The notes beneath the pieces were generated by a model. That model was not told the origin of the DNA, did not search any database, and saw only the letters and a list, made by a program, of their open reading frames with translations. This document shows positions 8,459 through 17,294 of a DNA stretch of 64,000 bases, in pieces. How positions within the stretch are numbered: position 1 is the stretch's first letter; each line of letters begins with the position of its first letter. Made by a program: the position numbers and the translations under genes. This DNA is from DASPPM01 sp052143835 (lineage in GTDB: Bacteria > Pseudomonadota > Alphaproteobacteria > JACZXZ01): the NCBI GenBank assembly GCA_052143835.1, contig JBKQRV010000005.1:3537-67536 (forward strand), given 5' to 3'.

Positions 8459-9639
8459 AACGGCTCTCCGCGGTCCGCATCGCTCGCCGCCTTTGCCAAA
8501 CGATAGATCGGCAGCATGACCTTGAACACGGTGCGGCGGGGCTCGCTGTCGAACTCGATGATGCCGCCGTGATCACCGACGATCTTGGCGGCCAGCGCCA
8601 AGCCCAGGCCGCTGCCGTCCTTCTTCGTCGTGACGAAGGGATCGAAGAGGTGGGATTTGAGATCGTCGGGGATACCGTCGCCGTTGTCCTGCACGCTGAC
8701 GAGGAGGGGGAGGTGCAAGCGGTTCTCGCTGGCCGCGACGGCGAGGCGGACGCCGTGCTGATAGGACGTCGCGAGCACGATTTCGCCGCCCTTCTCGGGC
8801 GCGGCCTCGGCGGCGTTCTTGACCAGGTTGAGGAAGAGCTGCACCAAGAGGTCGCGGCTCCCCGCCACCGGCGGCAGCGAGGGATCGTAGTTCTCGATGA
8901 AGCGCACCTGCTTGGCGAAGCCGTTCTGCGCCACCTTGCGCACGTGCTCCAGGACCGCGTGGATGTTCACCGGGCCCTTCTCGATCGGCCGTCCGTCGGA
9001 GAACACTTCCATGCGGTCGACGAGCGCGCAGATACGGTCGGTCTCGTCGCAGATGAGGCGCGTGAGCTCGCGGTCCTCGGCAGGTGCCGACTGCTCGAGA
9101 AGCTGGGCCGCGCCGCGAATGCCCGAAAGCGGATTCTTGACCTCGTGGGCGAGCAGCGCGGCCATGGCGGTGACCGAGCGCGCCGCATTGCGGTGCGTGA
9201 GCTGGTGGTCGATCTTGCGCGCGATCGACTGCTCGTGCAGCGAGACGATCACCGAGTCGGGCTCATCGGGCAGCTGCGCCACCTGGGCGGTCACGAAATG
9301 CTCGCCGATGCGCGGCGTCGAGAGCGTCACCCCGTATTCGGAGACGCTCGAGAGTCCGCCCCGCACCTGCCCGATGAGGCCGAAGAGGGGGCTGTCCTCG
9401 GGCAGGAGGTCGCGGAGCGCGCGTCCCGCGAGCCAGAGCGCGCTGGTGTCGAAGAAATTCTCCGCCGCCATGTTGGCGAAGCGGATCTGGCCGCTTGACC
9501 CGATCACGAGCACGGCATCGGGGATCGCGTTGAGGACGGTAGCCGCATCAACCTCAGACGCCGGCTTGGCCTCTTTGCGCAAGGAACGCGCTACCGGGCC
9601 GGCGCTGAGCAATCTGGCGGACTTGCGAAATTCGCTCAA
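8455..9639 (-). CDS. ntrB: Nitrogen regulation sensor kinase NtrB
   Basis: Cytosolic kinase/phosphatase that controls NtrC in response to PII. It has an N-terminal PAS domain (NAIPDAVLVIGSSGQIRFAN), phospho-His in LLAHEVKNPLSGIRG, N-box FLNLVKNAAEAA, G1 VQDNGDGIPDD and G2 GSGLGLALAAKI. The frame is open to 9729. I prefer the TTG at 9639 (394 residues) because GGGAG lies seven bases upstream and because the longer N-terminus would be encoded by an AT-rich inverted repeat with no family resemblance. The upstream ATGs at 9729, 9705 and 9702 remain possible. In many alphaproteobacteria dusB (nifR3) precedes ntrB; here a divergent ureohydrolase does. Confidence 0.93.
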   Translation of the reverse strand: MSEFRKSARLLSAGPVARSLRKEAKPASEVDAATVLNAIPDAVLVIGSSGQIRFANMAAENFFDTSALWLAGRALRDLLPEDSPLFGLIGQVRGGLSSVSEYGVTLSTPRIGEHFVTAQVAQLPDEPDSVIVSLHEQSIARKIDHQLTHRNAARSVTAMAALLAHEVKNPLSGIRGAAQLLEQSAPAEDRELTRLICDETDRICALVDRMEVFSDGRPIEKGPVNIHAVLEHVRKVAQNGFAKQVRFIENYDPSLPPVAGSRDLLVQLFLNLVKNAAEAAPEKGGEIVLATSYQHGVRLAVAASENRLHLPLLVSVQDNGDGIPDDLKSHLFDPFVTTKKDGSGLGLALAAKIVGDHGGIIEFDSEPRRTVFKVMLPIYRLAKAASDADRGEPL

Positions 9640-9655
9640 AACGAAGCTCCCAGTT

Positions 9656-9702
9656 ATGCCTAATTTATCATCAAAGAGGCGTGATGGCGAATTATTAGGC
9701 AT
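9656..9702. repeat. AT-rich inverted repeat at the 5' end of ntrB
   Basis: The arms ATGCCTAAT (9656-9664) and ATTAGGCAT (9694-9702) are perfect, with a 29-base spacer, in a patch clearly AT-richer than its surroundings. It lies in the ntrB-speB divergent region if ntrB starts at 9639. It may be an operator or promoter region; the widely spaced 9-base arms are also compatible with a looped dimer site. Confidence 0.6.
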
Positions 9703-9819
9703 CATGCCGGGAAGCACGCGTCTTCGCAAGTGCGAAATGGAAGAGGCGATGTTGCCGAAGGAAGGGGATACGCATAGCTTTGACGACCCGACATACTCCC
9801 TCTGAGGACCTTACGAATC

Positions 9820-10857
9820 ATGGCAAGACCCGGACAAGCGAAGGCCCGCGGCAGCAAGCACCGCGGTGTCGCTGCCCAAGCGCGCCTCGATCGGCCTTTC
9901 GTGGGCATCCCTTCTTTTCTGCGCTCGGCGATCGCGCTCGATCTCGACGAGCTTGACGCCGCCATTGCCGTCATGGGCGTGCCCTTCGACGAGGGATCGC
10001 CCTTTCTCGCCGGCTCGCGTATGGGCCCGCGGGCGCTCCGCGAGCACTCGTTGCGCTTCGTGGGCGGCGGCAAGAAGGGCTTCTACAATCCCGAGACGGA
10101 GAAGCAGTACCTCGAACATGAGATGGCCAACGGCCTGATCGTGGATGCGGGCGACGCCGACATCCTGCCGACGAACGTCGAGAAGACCTTCGAGAACGTC
10201 ACCCGGATGACGCGCAAGCTGCTCGGCCGCGGCGCCTTGCCCGTGGTGCTCGGCGGCGACCACTCGATCACTTATCCCGTGGTGAGGGCCTTCGAGACTC
10301 CGCTCCACGTCGTGCATTTCGACGCCCACTCCGACTATGCGCCCTTCATCCATGACCTCCGTTTCACGAACCAGCACGCCTTTCGCCACATCAGCCCGAT
10401 GGAGCACGTGCTGAGTCTCACCCAGGTCGGCATCCGCAGCCTGCGCGAGACCAAGGACATGGTCGGTGACTCGATCCGCGACGGCAACCGCGTGGTGACC
10501 ATGCCGGAGTTTCGCCGCTTGACGCCCGCCGGCTTGGCGCGGCTCGTGCCCAAGGGTGCCGCGTGCTACGTGAGCATCGACGTCGACGTGCTGGACCTCT
10601 CGCTCGTGCCCGGCTGCGTCTCGGCCGAGCCCAACGGCATGAGCTATGCCGAGCTCCGCGACGCGCTCAAGGCGCTCGCCGAGCGCACTCAAGTGATCGG
10701 CTTCGATTTCGTCGAGGTCAATCCCCAGCTCGACGTAGGCACCGGCGTCACCTCATACCTGGGTGCGCACACGGTGATCGAGTTTCTCGGCCATATTTGC
10801 GACCAGCCTGGCTGGGCCGCGCGCCGCGGGCGCGTGCGCAAGCGCGGGCGCAAATGA
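9820..10857 (+). CDS. speB: Agmatinase/arginase-family ureohydrolase
   Basis: Binuclear manganese hydrolase that releases urea (or a related amide) from agmatine or another guanidino compound. The three family metal motifs are visible: GGDHS, DAHSD preceded by VHF, and SIDVDVLD; the final FDFVEVNPQLD matches the family's F-D-x-x-E-x-x-P signature. The length of 345 residues is slightly long because of about 35 extra N-terminal residues rich in Arg/Lys/Ala. GAGGA precedes the ATG by about 11 bases. It is divergent from ntrB, so nitrogen-controlled expression would make sense, but no NtrC site is evident. Substrate specificity among agmatine, guanidinobutyrate and guanidinopropionate is not decidable here. 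Confidence 0.85.
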   Translation: MARPGQAKARGSKHRGVAAQARLDRPFVGIPSFLRSAIALDLDELDAAIAVMGVPFDEGSPFLAGSRMGPRALREHSLRFVGGGKKGFYNPETEKQYLEHEMANGLIVDAGDADILPTNVEKTFENVTRMTRKLLGRGALPVVLGGDHSITYPVVRAFETPLHVVHFDAHSDYAPFIHDLRFTNQHAFRHISPMEHVLSLTQVGIRSLRETKDMVGDSIRDGNRVVTMPEFRRLTPAGLARLVPKGAACYVSIDVDVLDLSLVPGCVSAEPNGMSYAELRDALKALAERTQVIGFDFVEVNPQLDVGTGVTSYLGAHTVIEFLGHICDQPGWAARRGRVRKRGRK

Positions 10858-10881
10858 GGCCCTCGAGCGGAGGCGGGGCGG

Positions 10882-11400
10882 ATGGCTCATGAGCATCATT
10901 ACCGGACCGCGGTCGAATGGACGGGCAATCGCGGTTCGGGCACCAAGGATTATCGCGGCTACGGCCGCGACCATGTGGTGACGGCTGCGGGCAAGCCGCC
11001 GATCGCCGGCTCTTCCGATCCGGCATTTCGTGGCGACAAGGCGCGCTGGAACCCAGAGGAGCTGCTGGTGGCGTCCCTCGCGCAATGTCACATGCTCTGG
11101 TATCTGCACCTGGCGTGCGCGGCCGGCATCATCGTGACCGCCTATCGCGACGAAGCCGAGGGAGTCATGCTCGAGACGGACGACGGCGGCGGACGCTTCG
11201 CGCGCGTCGTGCTCAGGCCGCGCATAGCACTTGCCCCCGGCTCCGATGCCGAGCAGGCGAAACGCCTGCACCACGCCGCCCATGAGAAATGCTTCATCGC
11301 CAACTCGGTGAATTTCCCGGTCGCGTGCGAGCCGCAGATCGAGGTGGGGGTGAGGATGCTTGACGGCGGGCGGCCGTTCAGGCGAGGAGCACGTCGGTGA
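10882..11400 (+). CDS. OsmC/Ohr-family peroxiredoxin-like protein
   Basis: A 172-residue OsmC-fold protein, expected to reduce organic hydroperoxides through two cysteines. The first cysteine is in SLAQCHMLWYL and the second in HEKCFIANSVNFPV, both in family-consistent places. The N-terminal GSGTKDYRGYGRDH is typical of the YhfA/OsmC-like subgroup rather than Ohr. A GGAGG tract lies upstream of the ATG. It follows the ureohydrolase by 24 bases on the same strand and overlaps the convergent ccsA-like gene by 23 bases at the 3' end. Confidence 0.87.
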   Translation: MAHEHHYRTAVEWTGNRGSGTKDYRGYGRDHVVTAAGKPPIAGSSDPAFRGDKARWNPEELLVASLAQCHMLWYLHLACAAGIIVTAYRDEAEGVMLETDDGGGRFARVVLRPRIALAPGSDAEQAKRLHHAAHEKCFIANSVNFPVACEPQIEVGVRMLDGGRPFRRGARR

Positions 11401-12175
11401 CGAACTTGACGCCGGGATAGGCGAGCGTGAGGAGAAGATAGGCGAGCAGCACGAAGCGCGCCGCGCGCCGGCCGCCGATCCCGCTTTTCGCTTGCGCCAC
11501 GAGGAGCGCTCCGATCACCGCGAAAGCGAGGAGCGAGAAGAGCGTCTTGTGGTCGAAGGCAAGCACGGCGCCGGAGACGAAATATTGGGTCGCCATCCCG
11601 GTCAAGAGCCCGAGCCCCAGCACGACCTCGGAGGCGGCGAGCAGCGTCAGCTGAAGCCGCTCGCAGGAGGCGATGGCGGGGAGGAGCTGGTTGAGCGCGC
11701 CGCGCCGCTTGCCCTTGAGCGCGCGCTCCTGCACCAGGACGGCAAAGCCGGCGACGGCCGCGATGGTGAGCAGGCCGTAGGTCGCGACCGAGACCAGGAT
11801 ATGGAGATCGAGCCACATCGCGGGTGCCGCGATGAGCGGACGCTCCGGCGCCTGCTGCCAGATGGTCGCCAAGGCGCCGAGCACGATGAGATAGGGCAGC
11901 AAGAGCGGCGTGAGCCGCCAGGCGTCCCGTACGAACGCCGCAACCAGCATGAAGAGCGCCAGGCTCGCGGCGATGGTGACCCAAAGGGCGCCGGAGAGGC
12001 TCGTATGCCACTGCGGCGTCAAGGCGATCACCGCGCGCGCGAGCGGTCCGGCCAGCGCCACCCCGATCAGGAGCCACCAGAGGCCGTCGCGGCGCGCCGT
12101 GCTCCTGAGCGTCACGAGGACGGCCGGGACGAGCGCCGCGAGTGCCGCGAGGCTGAGCAACATGGGCATCGCCAT
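11378..12175 (-). CDS. CcsA/YpjD-like cytochrome c assembly membrane protein
   Basis: An integral membrane protein of 265 residues with about eight hydrophobic segments. It matches the cytochrome c assembly (CcsA/HemX/YpjD) family. The paired histidines expected for haem contact appear in WLDLHILVSVATYG and FDHKTLFSLLAF. This family is associated with haem delivery or handling at the inner membrane, but the small YpjD/HemX-type members have no firmly established job. It is divergent from ispDF and tail-overlaps the OsmC gene. The WWD tryptophan-rich motif of true CcmC/CcsA haem handlers is not evident, so a direct role in cytochrome c maturation is uncertain. Confidence 0.8.
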   Translation of the reverse strand: MAMPMLLSLAALAALVPAVLVTLRSTARRDGLWWLLIGVALAGPLARAVIALTPQWHTSLSGALWVTIAASLALFMLVAAFVRDAWRLTPLLLPYLIVLGALATIWQQAPERPLIAAPAMWLDLHILVSVATYGLLTIAAVAGFAVLVQERALKGKRRGALNQLLPAIASCERLQLTLLAASEVVLGLGLLTGMATQYFVSGAVLAFDHKTLFSLLAFAVIGALLVAQAKSGIGGRRAARFVLLAYLLLTLAYPGVKFVTDVLLA

Positions 12176-12296
12176 GGGCCCCTATATAGCATCGATCGCA
12201 CGAGTTAGGAGCCTGTCTCGCGCGGGCTTGGCAAGCGGCAATGCGCCGCGATAGGGTGGCCGGCTCTCAGGGGACGGCGGAGGACGGACGACGCGC

Positions 12297-13454
12297 ATGA
12301 GCGAATGCATCGCACTCGTGGTGGCGGCAGGACGCGGCGCGCGCTTCGGCGGCACGGTGCCGAAGCAATATCGCCGGCTCGGCGGCCGCCCGCTCATCCG
12401 TCACTCGCTCGAGGCCTTTCGCCGCCACCCGGGCGTCCTTGGGGTGCGCGCGGTGATCCACCCTGACGACCGTCTTCTTTACGACGAGGCGGTAGAGGGG
12501 CTCGAGCTGCTTGAGCCCTGCCATGGCGGCAACGAGCGCCAGGATTCGGTCCGCCTCGGGCTCGAGAGCCTGAGCGCCCTCGCCCCCGAGCGCGTGCTCA
12601 TCCACGACGCGGCCCGCCCCTTCATCGACCAGGCCACCATCGGGCGCGTCATCGCGGCCCTCGACGACGCGCCGGCGGCGATCGCTGCCGTTCCCGTCAG
12701 CGACACGCTCAAACGCGGGAGCGACGGCCGCGTTCTCGGCACGCTCGAGCGCAGCGGCCTGTGGCGCGCCCAGACGCCCCAAGGCTTCCGCTTCGCGGCG
12801 ATCCTCGACGCCCACCGCGCGGCCGCCGGCGAGGCCTTGACCGACGATGCGGCGGTGGCTGAGCGCGCCGGGCTTGCGGTCAAGCTCGTGCCGGCCAGCG
12901 AGGAGAACTTCAAGGTGACGACGGAGGAGGACTTCCGGCGCGCCGAGCGCCTTTTGGCAAGCGCGAGCGAGCAGCGCGTCGCCACGGGCTTCGACGTGCA
13001 CCGCTTCGGGCCCGGCGACAAAGTCATGCTGTGCGGGCTCGCGATCCCCCACAGCCAAGGCCTGGTTGGTCATTCGGATGCCGATGTTGGGCTGCACGCG
13101 CTGACCGATGCGCTCCTCGGCACCATCAGCGCCGGCGACATCGGCAGCCACTTCCCGCCCTCCGATCCGCAGTGGAAGGGGGCGCCGTCCGCGCGCTTCC
13201 TGAGCCACGCCGCGGCGCTCCTCGCCGCGCGCGGCGCCGCGATCGTCAATGTAGACGTGACCATCATCTGCGAGCGGCCCAAGGTCGGCCCCCACCGCGC
13301 GGCCATGGCCGCGCGCCTCGCCGAGATTCTCGGCATCGCGGTCGAGCGCGTGAGCGTCAAAGCCACCACCACGGATCGGCTCGGCTTCACCGGCCGCGGC
13401 GAAGGCATCTCGGCCCAGGCGATCGCGACCGTCCGCCTGCCGCTGGAGCCGTGA
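12297..13454 (+). CDS. ispDF: Bifunctional IspD/IspF isoprenoid synthesis enzyme
   Basis: Fusion of 2-C-methyl-D-erythritol 4-phosphate cytidylyltransferase (residues 1-about 220) and 2-C-methyl-D-erythritol 2,4-cyclodiphosphate synthase (about 225-385), steps of the MEP pathway. The IspD part shows VAAGRGARFGG and PKQY; the HDAARPF motif is also present. The IspF part shows the zinc motif FDVHRF, GHSDADVGLHALTDALLG and DIGSHFPPSD. The fused form is common in alphaproteobacteria. It starts a plus-strand run with pgpA and cinA. Confidence 0.97.
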   Translation: MSECIALVVAAGRGARFGGTVPKQYRRLGGRPLIRHSLEAFRRHPGVLGVRAVIHPDDRLLYDEAVEGLELLEPCHGGNERQDSVRLGLESLSALAPERVLIHDAARPFIDQATIGRVIAALDDAPAAIAAVPVSDTLKRGSDGRVLGTLERSGLWRAQTPQGFRFAAILDAHRAAAGEALTDDAAVAERAGLAVKLVPASEENFKVTTEEDFRRAERLLASASEQRVATGFDVHRFGPGDKVMLCGLAIPHSQGLVGHSDADVGLHALTDALLGTISAGDIGSHFPPSDPQWKGAPSARFLSHAAALLAARGAAIVNVDVTIICERPKVGPHRAAMAARLAEILGIAVERVSVKATTTDRLGFTGRGEGISAQAIATVRLPLEP

Positions 13455-13457
13455 GCC

Positions 13458-13985
13458 GTGTCGGTGTTCCGCCTCGCTCGCCCTGCCCTTTCCTTCCGCC
13501 ACCCGGCAACGCTTCTCGGCACCTGGTTCGGCGCGGGCCTTCTGCCCGTGGCACCCGGTACCTGGGGCTCGCTCGCCGCCCTCCCCTTCGCCTGGCTCAT
13601 GCTCGCCTTCGGCAGCCCGCGGCTTCTTTTCGTGGCGGCGCTCCTCGCCTTCCTCCTCGGCTGGTGGGCGACGGCCCATTACATGCGCCATACGGATGCC
13701 AAGGACCCACAGGAAATCGTCATCGACGAGGTCTCGGCGCAATGGCTGACGCTCGTCTTCGCGGACCCGACAGTGTGGTGGCACTGGCTGCTCGGCGTCG
13801 CGCTCTTCCGCCTGTTCGACATCGCCAAGCCCTGGCCCGCGAATCACATCGACCGCCAGCGCTCGGCCCTCGCCGTGATGGCCGACGACGCCGTTGCGGC
13901 CCTTTATGCCCTCGTCACTTTCGCCGTCGTCGTCCCTCTCTTCCCCATGATCGCCGCCGTGTGGAAAGCGCTCCATGGCTCCTGA
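13458..13985 (+). CDS. pgpA: Phosphatidylglycerophosphatase A
   Basis: Membrane phosphatase that converts phosphatidylglycerophosphate to phosphatidylglycerol. The 175-residue protein has several hydrophobic segments and the family motifs GAGLLPVAPGTWGS near the N-terminus and EIVIDEVSAQW in the middle, followed by FRLFDIAKPWP. It starts three bases after ispDF (GTG) and overlaps cinA by 11 bases, so the three are probably co-transcribed. Confidence 0.95.
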   Translation: MSVFRLARPALSFRHPATLLGTWFGAGLLPVAPGTWGSLAALPFAWLMLAFGSPRLLFVAALLAFLLGWWATAHYMRHTDAKDPQEIVIDEVSAQWLTLVFADPTVWWHWLLGVALFRLFDIAKPWPANHIDRQRSALAVMADDAVAALYALVTFAVVVPLFPMIAAVWKALHGS

Positions 13986-14472
13986 GCATGCCGTCGCGGC
14001 GGCGAGCTCGCTCTTGGCGGCGTGCCGCGCGCGCGCCCTCCGCCTGGTGACGGCCGAGTCCTGCACCGGCGGTCTCGTCGCCGCGACCTTGACCGAGATT
14101 GCCGGCAGCTCGGACGTCGTCGAAGGCGGCTTCGTCACCTATTCCAACGCGATGAAGGAGGAGATGCTCGGCGTGCCGCACGCGCTCCTGGAGGCGCATG
14201 GTGCGGTAAGCGAGCCCGTCGCCCGCGCCATGGCGGAGGGGGCCCTCCTGCGCGCCGCGCGAGCCGATTTGAGCGTGGCCATCACGGGTGTGGCCGGGCC
14301 GAGCGGGGGAAGTGCCGAGAAGCCCGTCGGCCTCGTGTTCATAGCCTCCGGGAGGCGCGGCGGGCCCACGCTTTCCGAGCGCCACGTCTTCGCGGGCGAC
14401 CGGCGCGCCATCCGTGAGGCGGCGCTCGCCCGCGCGCTCGAGCTGCTCCTGCAACGAGCCGCGGGGACTTGA
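13975..14472 (+). CDS. pncC: CinA C-terminal-domain protein, nicotinamide-nucleotide amidase
   Basis: A 165-residue stand-alone CinA C-terminal domain, the module that deamidates NMN to nicotinate mononucleotide. Visible motifs are TAESCTGGLVAATLT at the N-terminus, EGGFVTYSNAMKEEMLGV, and ITGVAGPSGGSAEKPVGLVF. The N-terminal MoCF-like domain of full CinA is absent, which is common in proteobacteria. It overlaps the pgpA end and converges on the EAL-domain gene. Confidence 0.92.
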   Translation: MAPEHAVAAASSLLAACRARALRLVTAESCTGGLVAATLTEIAGSSDVVEGGFVTYSNAMKEEMLGVPHALLEAHGAVSEPVARAMAEGALLRAARADLSVAITGVAGPSGGSAEKPVGLVFIASGRRGGPTLSERHVFAGDRRAIREAALARALELLLQRAAGT

Positions 14473-14502
14473 GGATAGGGCGTCGGCCCCGCGCTCGCGA
14501 TC

Positions 14503-15369
14503 TCACGACGCCTTGTCGGGCGGCCTCAGCACGCCCCGCCGCAGCATCGGCAGGAAAGCGTCGGCCGGCACGGGCTCGTGGAAAATGAACCCCTGGAGCG
14601 CGTCGCACTGAAGCGCCTGCAAATAAGTGAGTTGCCGATGCGTCTCCACACCTACGGCGACGGTGTCCTTGCTCATCGCGTGCGACATCGAGATCATGGC
14701 CTGGACCAATGCGCCATGGGCCTGGTCGGCGGTCATGCGCGAAATGAACAGCCGGGCGATCTTGATCGTATCGAAGGGCAGGAGTGCCAGCTGACTCAGC
14801 ACCGAATGCTCGACCCCGAAGTCGTCGATGGCGAACTGCAGCCCCGCCTCGGCCAGCTCCCTCATCACGCGGCTGGCGATCGCGACATTGCGGGCGATGG
14901 TACTCTCCGTCAACTCGAGCTTGAGGCTGCCGGGCGCCAAGCCGGTCTCGCCCAAGATCGCGAGAACGGTGCGCGCGAATCCCTCCTGCAGGAGCTGCCA
15001 GCCCGAGAGGTTCACCGAGACGCGAAGATCCGCGATTCCGGCGTCATGCCATAGGCGCGTCTGGGCGCAGGCTTGCCTGAGCACGAAATCGCCGAGCGGG
15101 GCGATCAGACCGGTCTCCTCGGCGATCGAGATGAATTCTCCCGGCAGCACGAGGCCCCGCGCGGGATGCTTCCAGCGCACGAGCGCCTCCGCCCCGACGA
15201 TGCGCAAGCTCCGCGTATCGACTTGCGGCTGATAGAAGAGCGCGAACTCCTGCCGCTCGATGGCAGCCCGCAGCTCCGCCTCGAGGCTCTGTCGCAGCAC
15301 CGCGCTTTCCGTCATGCGGATATCGTAGAAGCGGTACTGTTGGCCGGGATTGGCCTTGGCCTCGTTCAA
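14503..15369 (-). CDS. Detached and degenerate EAL domain (3' half of a split GGDEF-EAL protein)
   Basis: EAL-family c-di-GMP phosphodiesterase fold. It retains VGAEALVRWKHP, SVNLSGWQL, LELTEST and IDDFG, but two catalytic positions are changed: the usual KIDRSF is KIARLF and the usual AEGVET is AVGVET. It has no ATG start; the frame begins at a TTG that overlaps the stop of the upstream PAS-GGDEF frame by four bases. The first residues (NEAKANPGQQYRFYD) correspond to the last helix of a GGDEF domain, so this is the second half of one ancestral protein. It is most likely a non-functional or regulatory remnant; reinitiation at the TTG could still give a 288-residue protein. Confidence 0.8.
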   Translation of the reverse strand: MNEAKANPGQQYRFYDIRMTESAVLRQSLEAELRAAIERQEFALFYQPQVDTRSLRIVGAEALVRWKHPARGLVLPGEFISIAEETGLIAPLGDFVLRQACAQTRLWHDAGIADLRVSVNLSGWQLLQEGFARTVLAILGETGLAPGSLKLELTESTIARNVAIASRVMRELAEAGLQFAIDDFGVEHSVLSQLALLPFDTIKIARLFISRMTADQAHGALVQAMISMSHAMSKDTVAVGVETHRQLTYLQALQCDALQGFIFHEPVPADAFLPMLRRGVLRPPDKAS

Positions 15370-17024
15370 GGCGGTGTCCGCTCACCGTCCTCTGGGCCGA
15401 TGCTCACCCCCAGCGCCAGCTTGAGCGGGACCTCGTTGCCGTCGAACTCGAGCTTGCCCTCGAGGGCTTGAACGATCTTGCTGGCGGGATTTCTCGCATC
15501 CTCTCCTCGCGTCAGCCCGGTCAAAAGGACGAAGAAGCGGTCGCCTCCGACATACGCGGCCGTGTCTTCCACGCGCAGCATATTGCGCAGGCGCCGGCCC
15601 GCTTCCCTGATGGCGCCGTCCGCCACCGTCATTCCCCGGCTGTCCCTCAAATCCTTGAGCGAGACCAGCTCCAGGCATATGACCGCGACGGCACCCTTGG
15701 CGCGCTTGGCGAGCGGGAGCGCCTGCGCCAAACGGTCCTCGAACAGGGTTTGATTCGGCAGTCCCGTCAGCTGGTCGTAATAGGCAAGGCGATCGCGGTG
15801 CGCTTCGGCGTCCTTGAGCTCCGTGATGTCGAGCGCGATGCCGTCCCACTGGACGTCGCCATTGTCGAGCTTGCGCGGCCGCGACAGGGTTCTCAACCAG
15901 CGCGTCTGGCCGTCCGGGGTGAAGAGCCGCAACTCGACCACCATGGGCGACAGTTCCTTGGCCGACTGCGCGAGGGCTTCCCTGAACCGTCCGCGGTCCT
16001 CGGGATGGATGGAGCGAATGAAATGCGCGCCGTCGCGAATCATCTCCGCCGGATCGACGCCGTAGAGATCCCACATGCGGGGGCTGACGTAGGTGTATGT
16101 GAAGCTCCCATCGGCCCTCAGGACGCGCCGGAAAATCGCGCCGGGAACGTTTTCCGCGATGCTGAGAAGCTGCTCCTCCTTCTCGCGCCGTGCCTGCTCT
16201 GCGCGTTTGAGCGCGGTCACGTCGATGCGAACGCCGGCCGTACCGCCGTTGCTCATGCGACGCTCGGAAATCACGAGGAACGTCCCATTGCTCAGCGGTT
16301 GCTCGACGAAGCCCTTGGGATCGCGGTGGCGTGCCAGGCGCTGTGCGATCCATTCCTCCTCGCGGCCCGGCGCATCGGCATAGATGCCCTTTGCGACACC
16401 CGCGCGGAGGATGTCCTCGAAGCGGGCGCCGGGCACGAAGAGCTCGGCGATCCCCGGGTGCAGCCGCTTGTGCGCCTCGTTGCACATCACGAAGCGGTCA
16501 TCGCGGTCATAGATCACGAAGCCGTCCGAGACGCTCTCGATGGCGTCGCGCAGCAGCGCCTCCGCCTCCTCGGCGCGGCTGAGAGCGGCCACGTAGGCAG
16601 TCTCGTTCGTCGTCGTGCCGCGATAGCCGCAAAAGACGCCGCCGCGATCGAAGATCGGCGCGCCGCTGATCGAGAAATGCACGCGGCTGCCGATTGGGGT
16701 CACGTAGGAATAGCGGAAGCGGCGAAAAGGCCGCCGCGCGTCGAGCTCGGCCTTGTGCCGCCGCCACATCTCGTCCTTCTCGAGATCGGCACCTGCGAGC
16801 TGCCAGCGCGTCTTGCCGAAGATGATCTCGCGGCGGATGCCGGCGGCCTCATGCCCCTCGCCCGCCAGGTAAGTGAAGCGGTGCTCGGCGTCGGTCTCCC
16901 ACAGCCAGTCGGCGGCGGCGGCGGTAAAGTCCCGGAAGCGCTGCTCGCTCTCCGCGAGCGCAGCATTGCGCTCGGCCAGCAGGCGCTCGAGCGCGTCGCT
17001 CTCTGGGCGCTTGCGAATGAACAT
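15366..17024 (-). CDS. Multi-PAS sensor with truncated, degenerate GGDEF domain (5' half of the split protein)
   Basis: From ATG 17024 the product has 552 residues. It has an N-terminal coiled helix (DALERLLAERNAALAESEQRF), three PAS/PAC modules (about 35-160, 165-285, 290-410), then a GGDEF domain. The signature loop reads YVGGDRFFVLL instead of GGDEF/GGEEF, and the metal-binding DxD strand is ELVSLK, so cyclase activity is unlikely. The frame ends at GPEDGERTPP, where family members normally continue for about 13 residues into the helix found at the start of the next frame. Only 14 bases separate the two conserved points against about 39 expected. A deletion of about 25 bases therefore explains the split. 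Frames from 17204 upstream of the chosen ATG have no family similarity. Confidence 0.82.
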   Translation of the reverse strand: MFIRKRPESDALERLLAERNAALAESEQRFRDFTAAAADWLWETDAEHRFTYLAGEGHEAAGIRREIIFGKTRWQLAGADLEKDEMWRRHKAELDARRPFRRFRYSYVTPIGSRVHFSISGAPIFDRGGVFCGYRGTTTNETAYVAALSRAEEAEALLRDAIESVSDGFVIYDRDDRFVMCNEAHKRLHPGIAELFVPGARFEDILRAGVAKGIYADAPGREEEWIAQRLARHRDPKGFVEQPLSNGTFLVISERRMSNGGTAGVRIDVTALKRAEQARREKEEQLLSIAENVPGAIFRRVLRADGSFTYTYVSPRMWDLYGVDPAEMIRDGAHFIRSIHPEDRGRFREALAQSAKELSPMVVELRLFTPDGQTRWLRTLSRPRKLDNGDVQWDGIALDITELKDAEAHRDRLAYYDQLTGLPNQTLFEDRLAQALPLAKRAKGAVAVICLELVSLKDLRDSRGMTVADGAIREAGRRLRNMLRVEDTAAYVGGDRFFVLLTGLTRGEDARNPASKIVQALEGKLEFDGNEVPLKLALGVSIGPEDGERTPP

Positions 17025-17294
17025 GACTCGCGGCAGGGTGACATAGCCCGGGCGTTTATTCCATCCGCACGGATCAGCAGAGAACGAAAAAATCGTGCAA
17101 TTTTGTGATCGTTTCCGCGAGCGTGCGCGAATCGCGACGCGCGCGAGAAAGCTAAATATTATTGAAAATGCCTGCCATCGCGAGCGCGCGGATAGAAGCT
17201 CCATGATCCACGGTCTGCGGCCGTCACCTCACCCAAAAGGACTTCGGAAATGCGGGCGAGGCCGGTGCTGCAGGTGAGCCGGAGCCAACCACCG

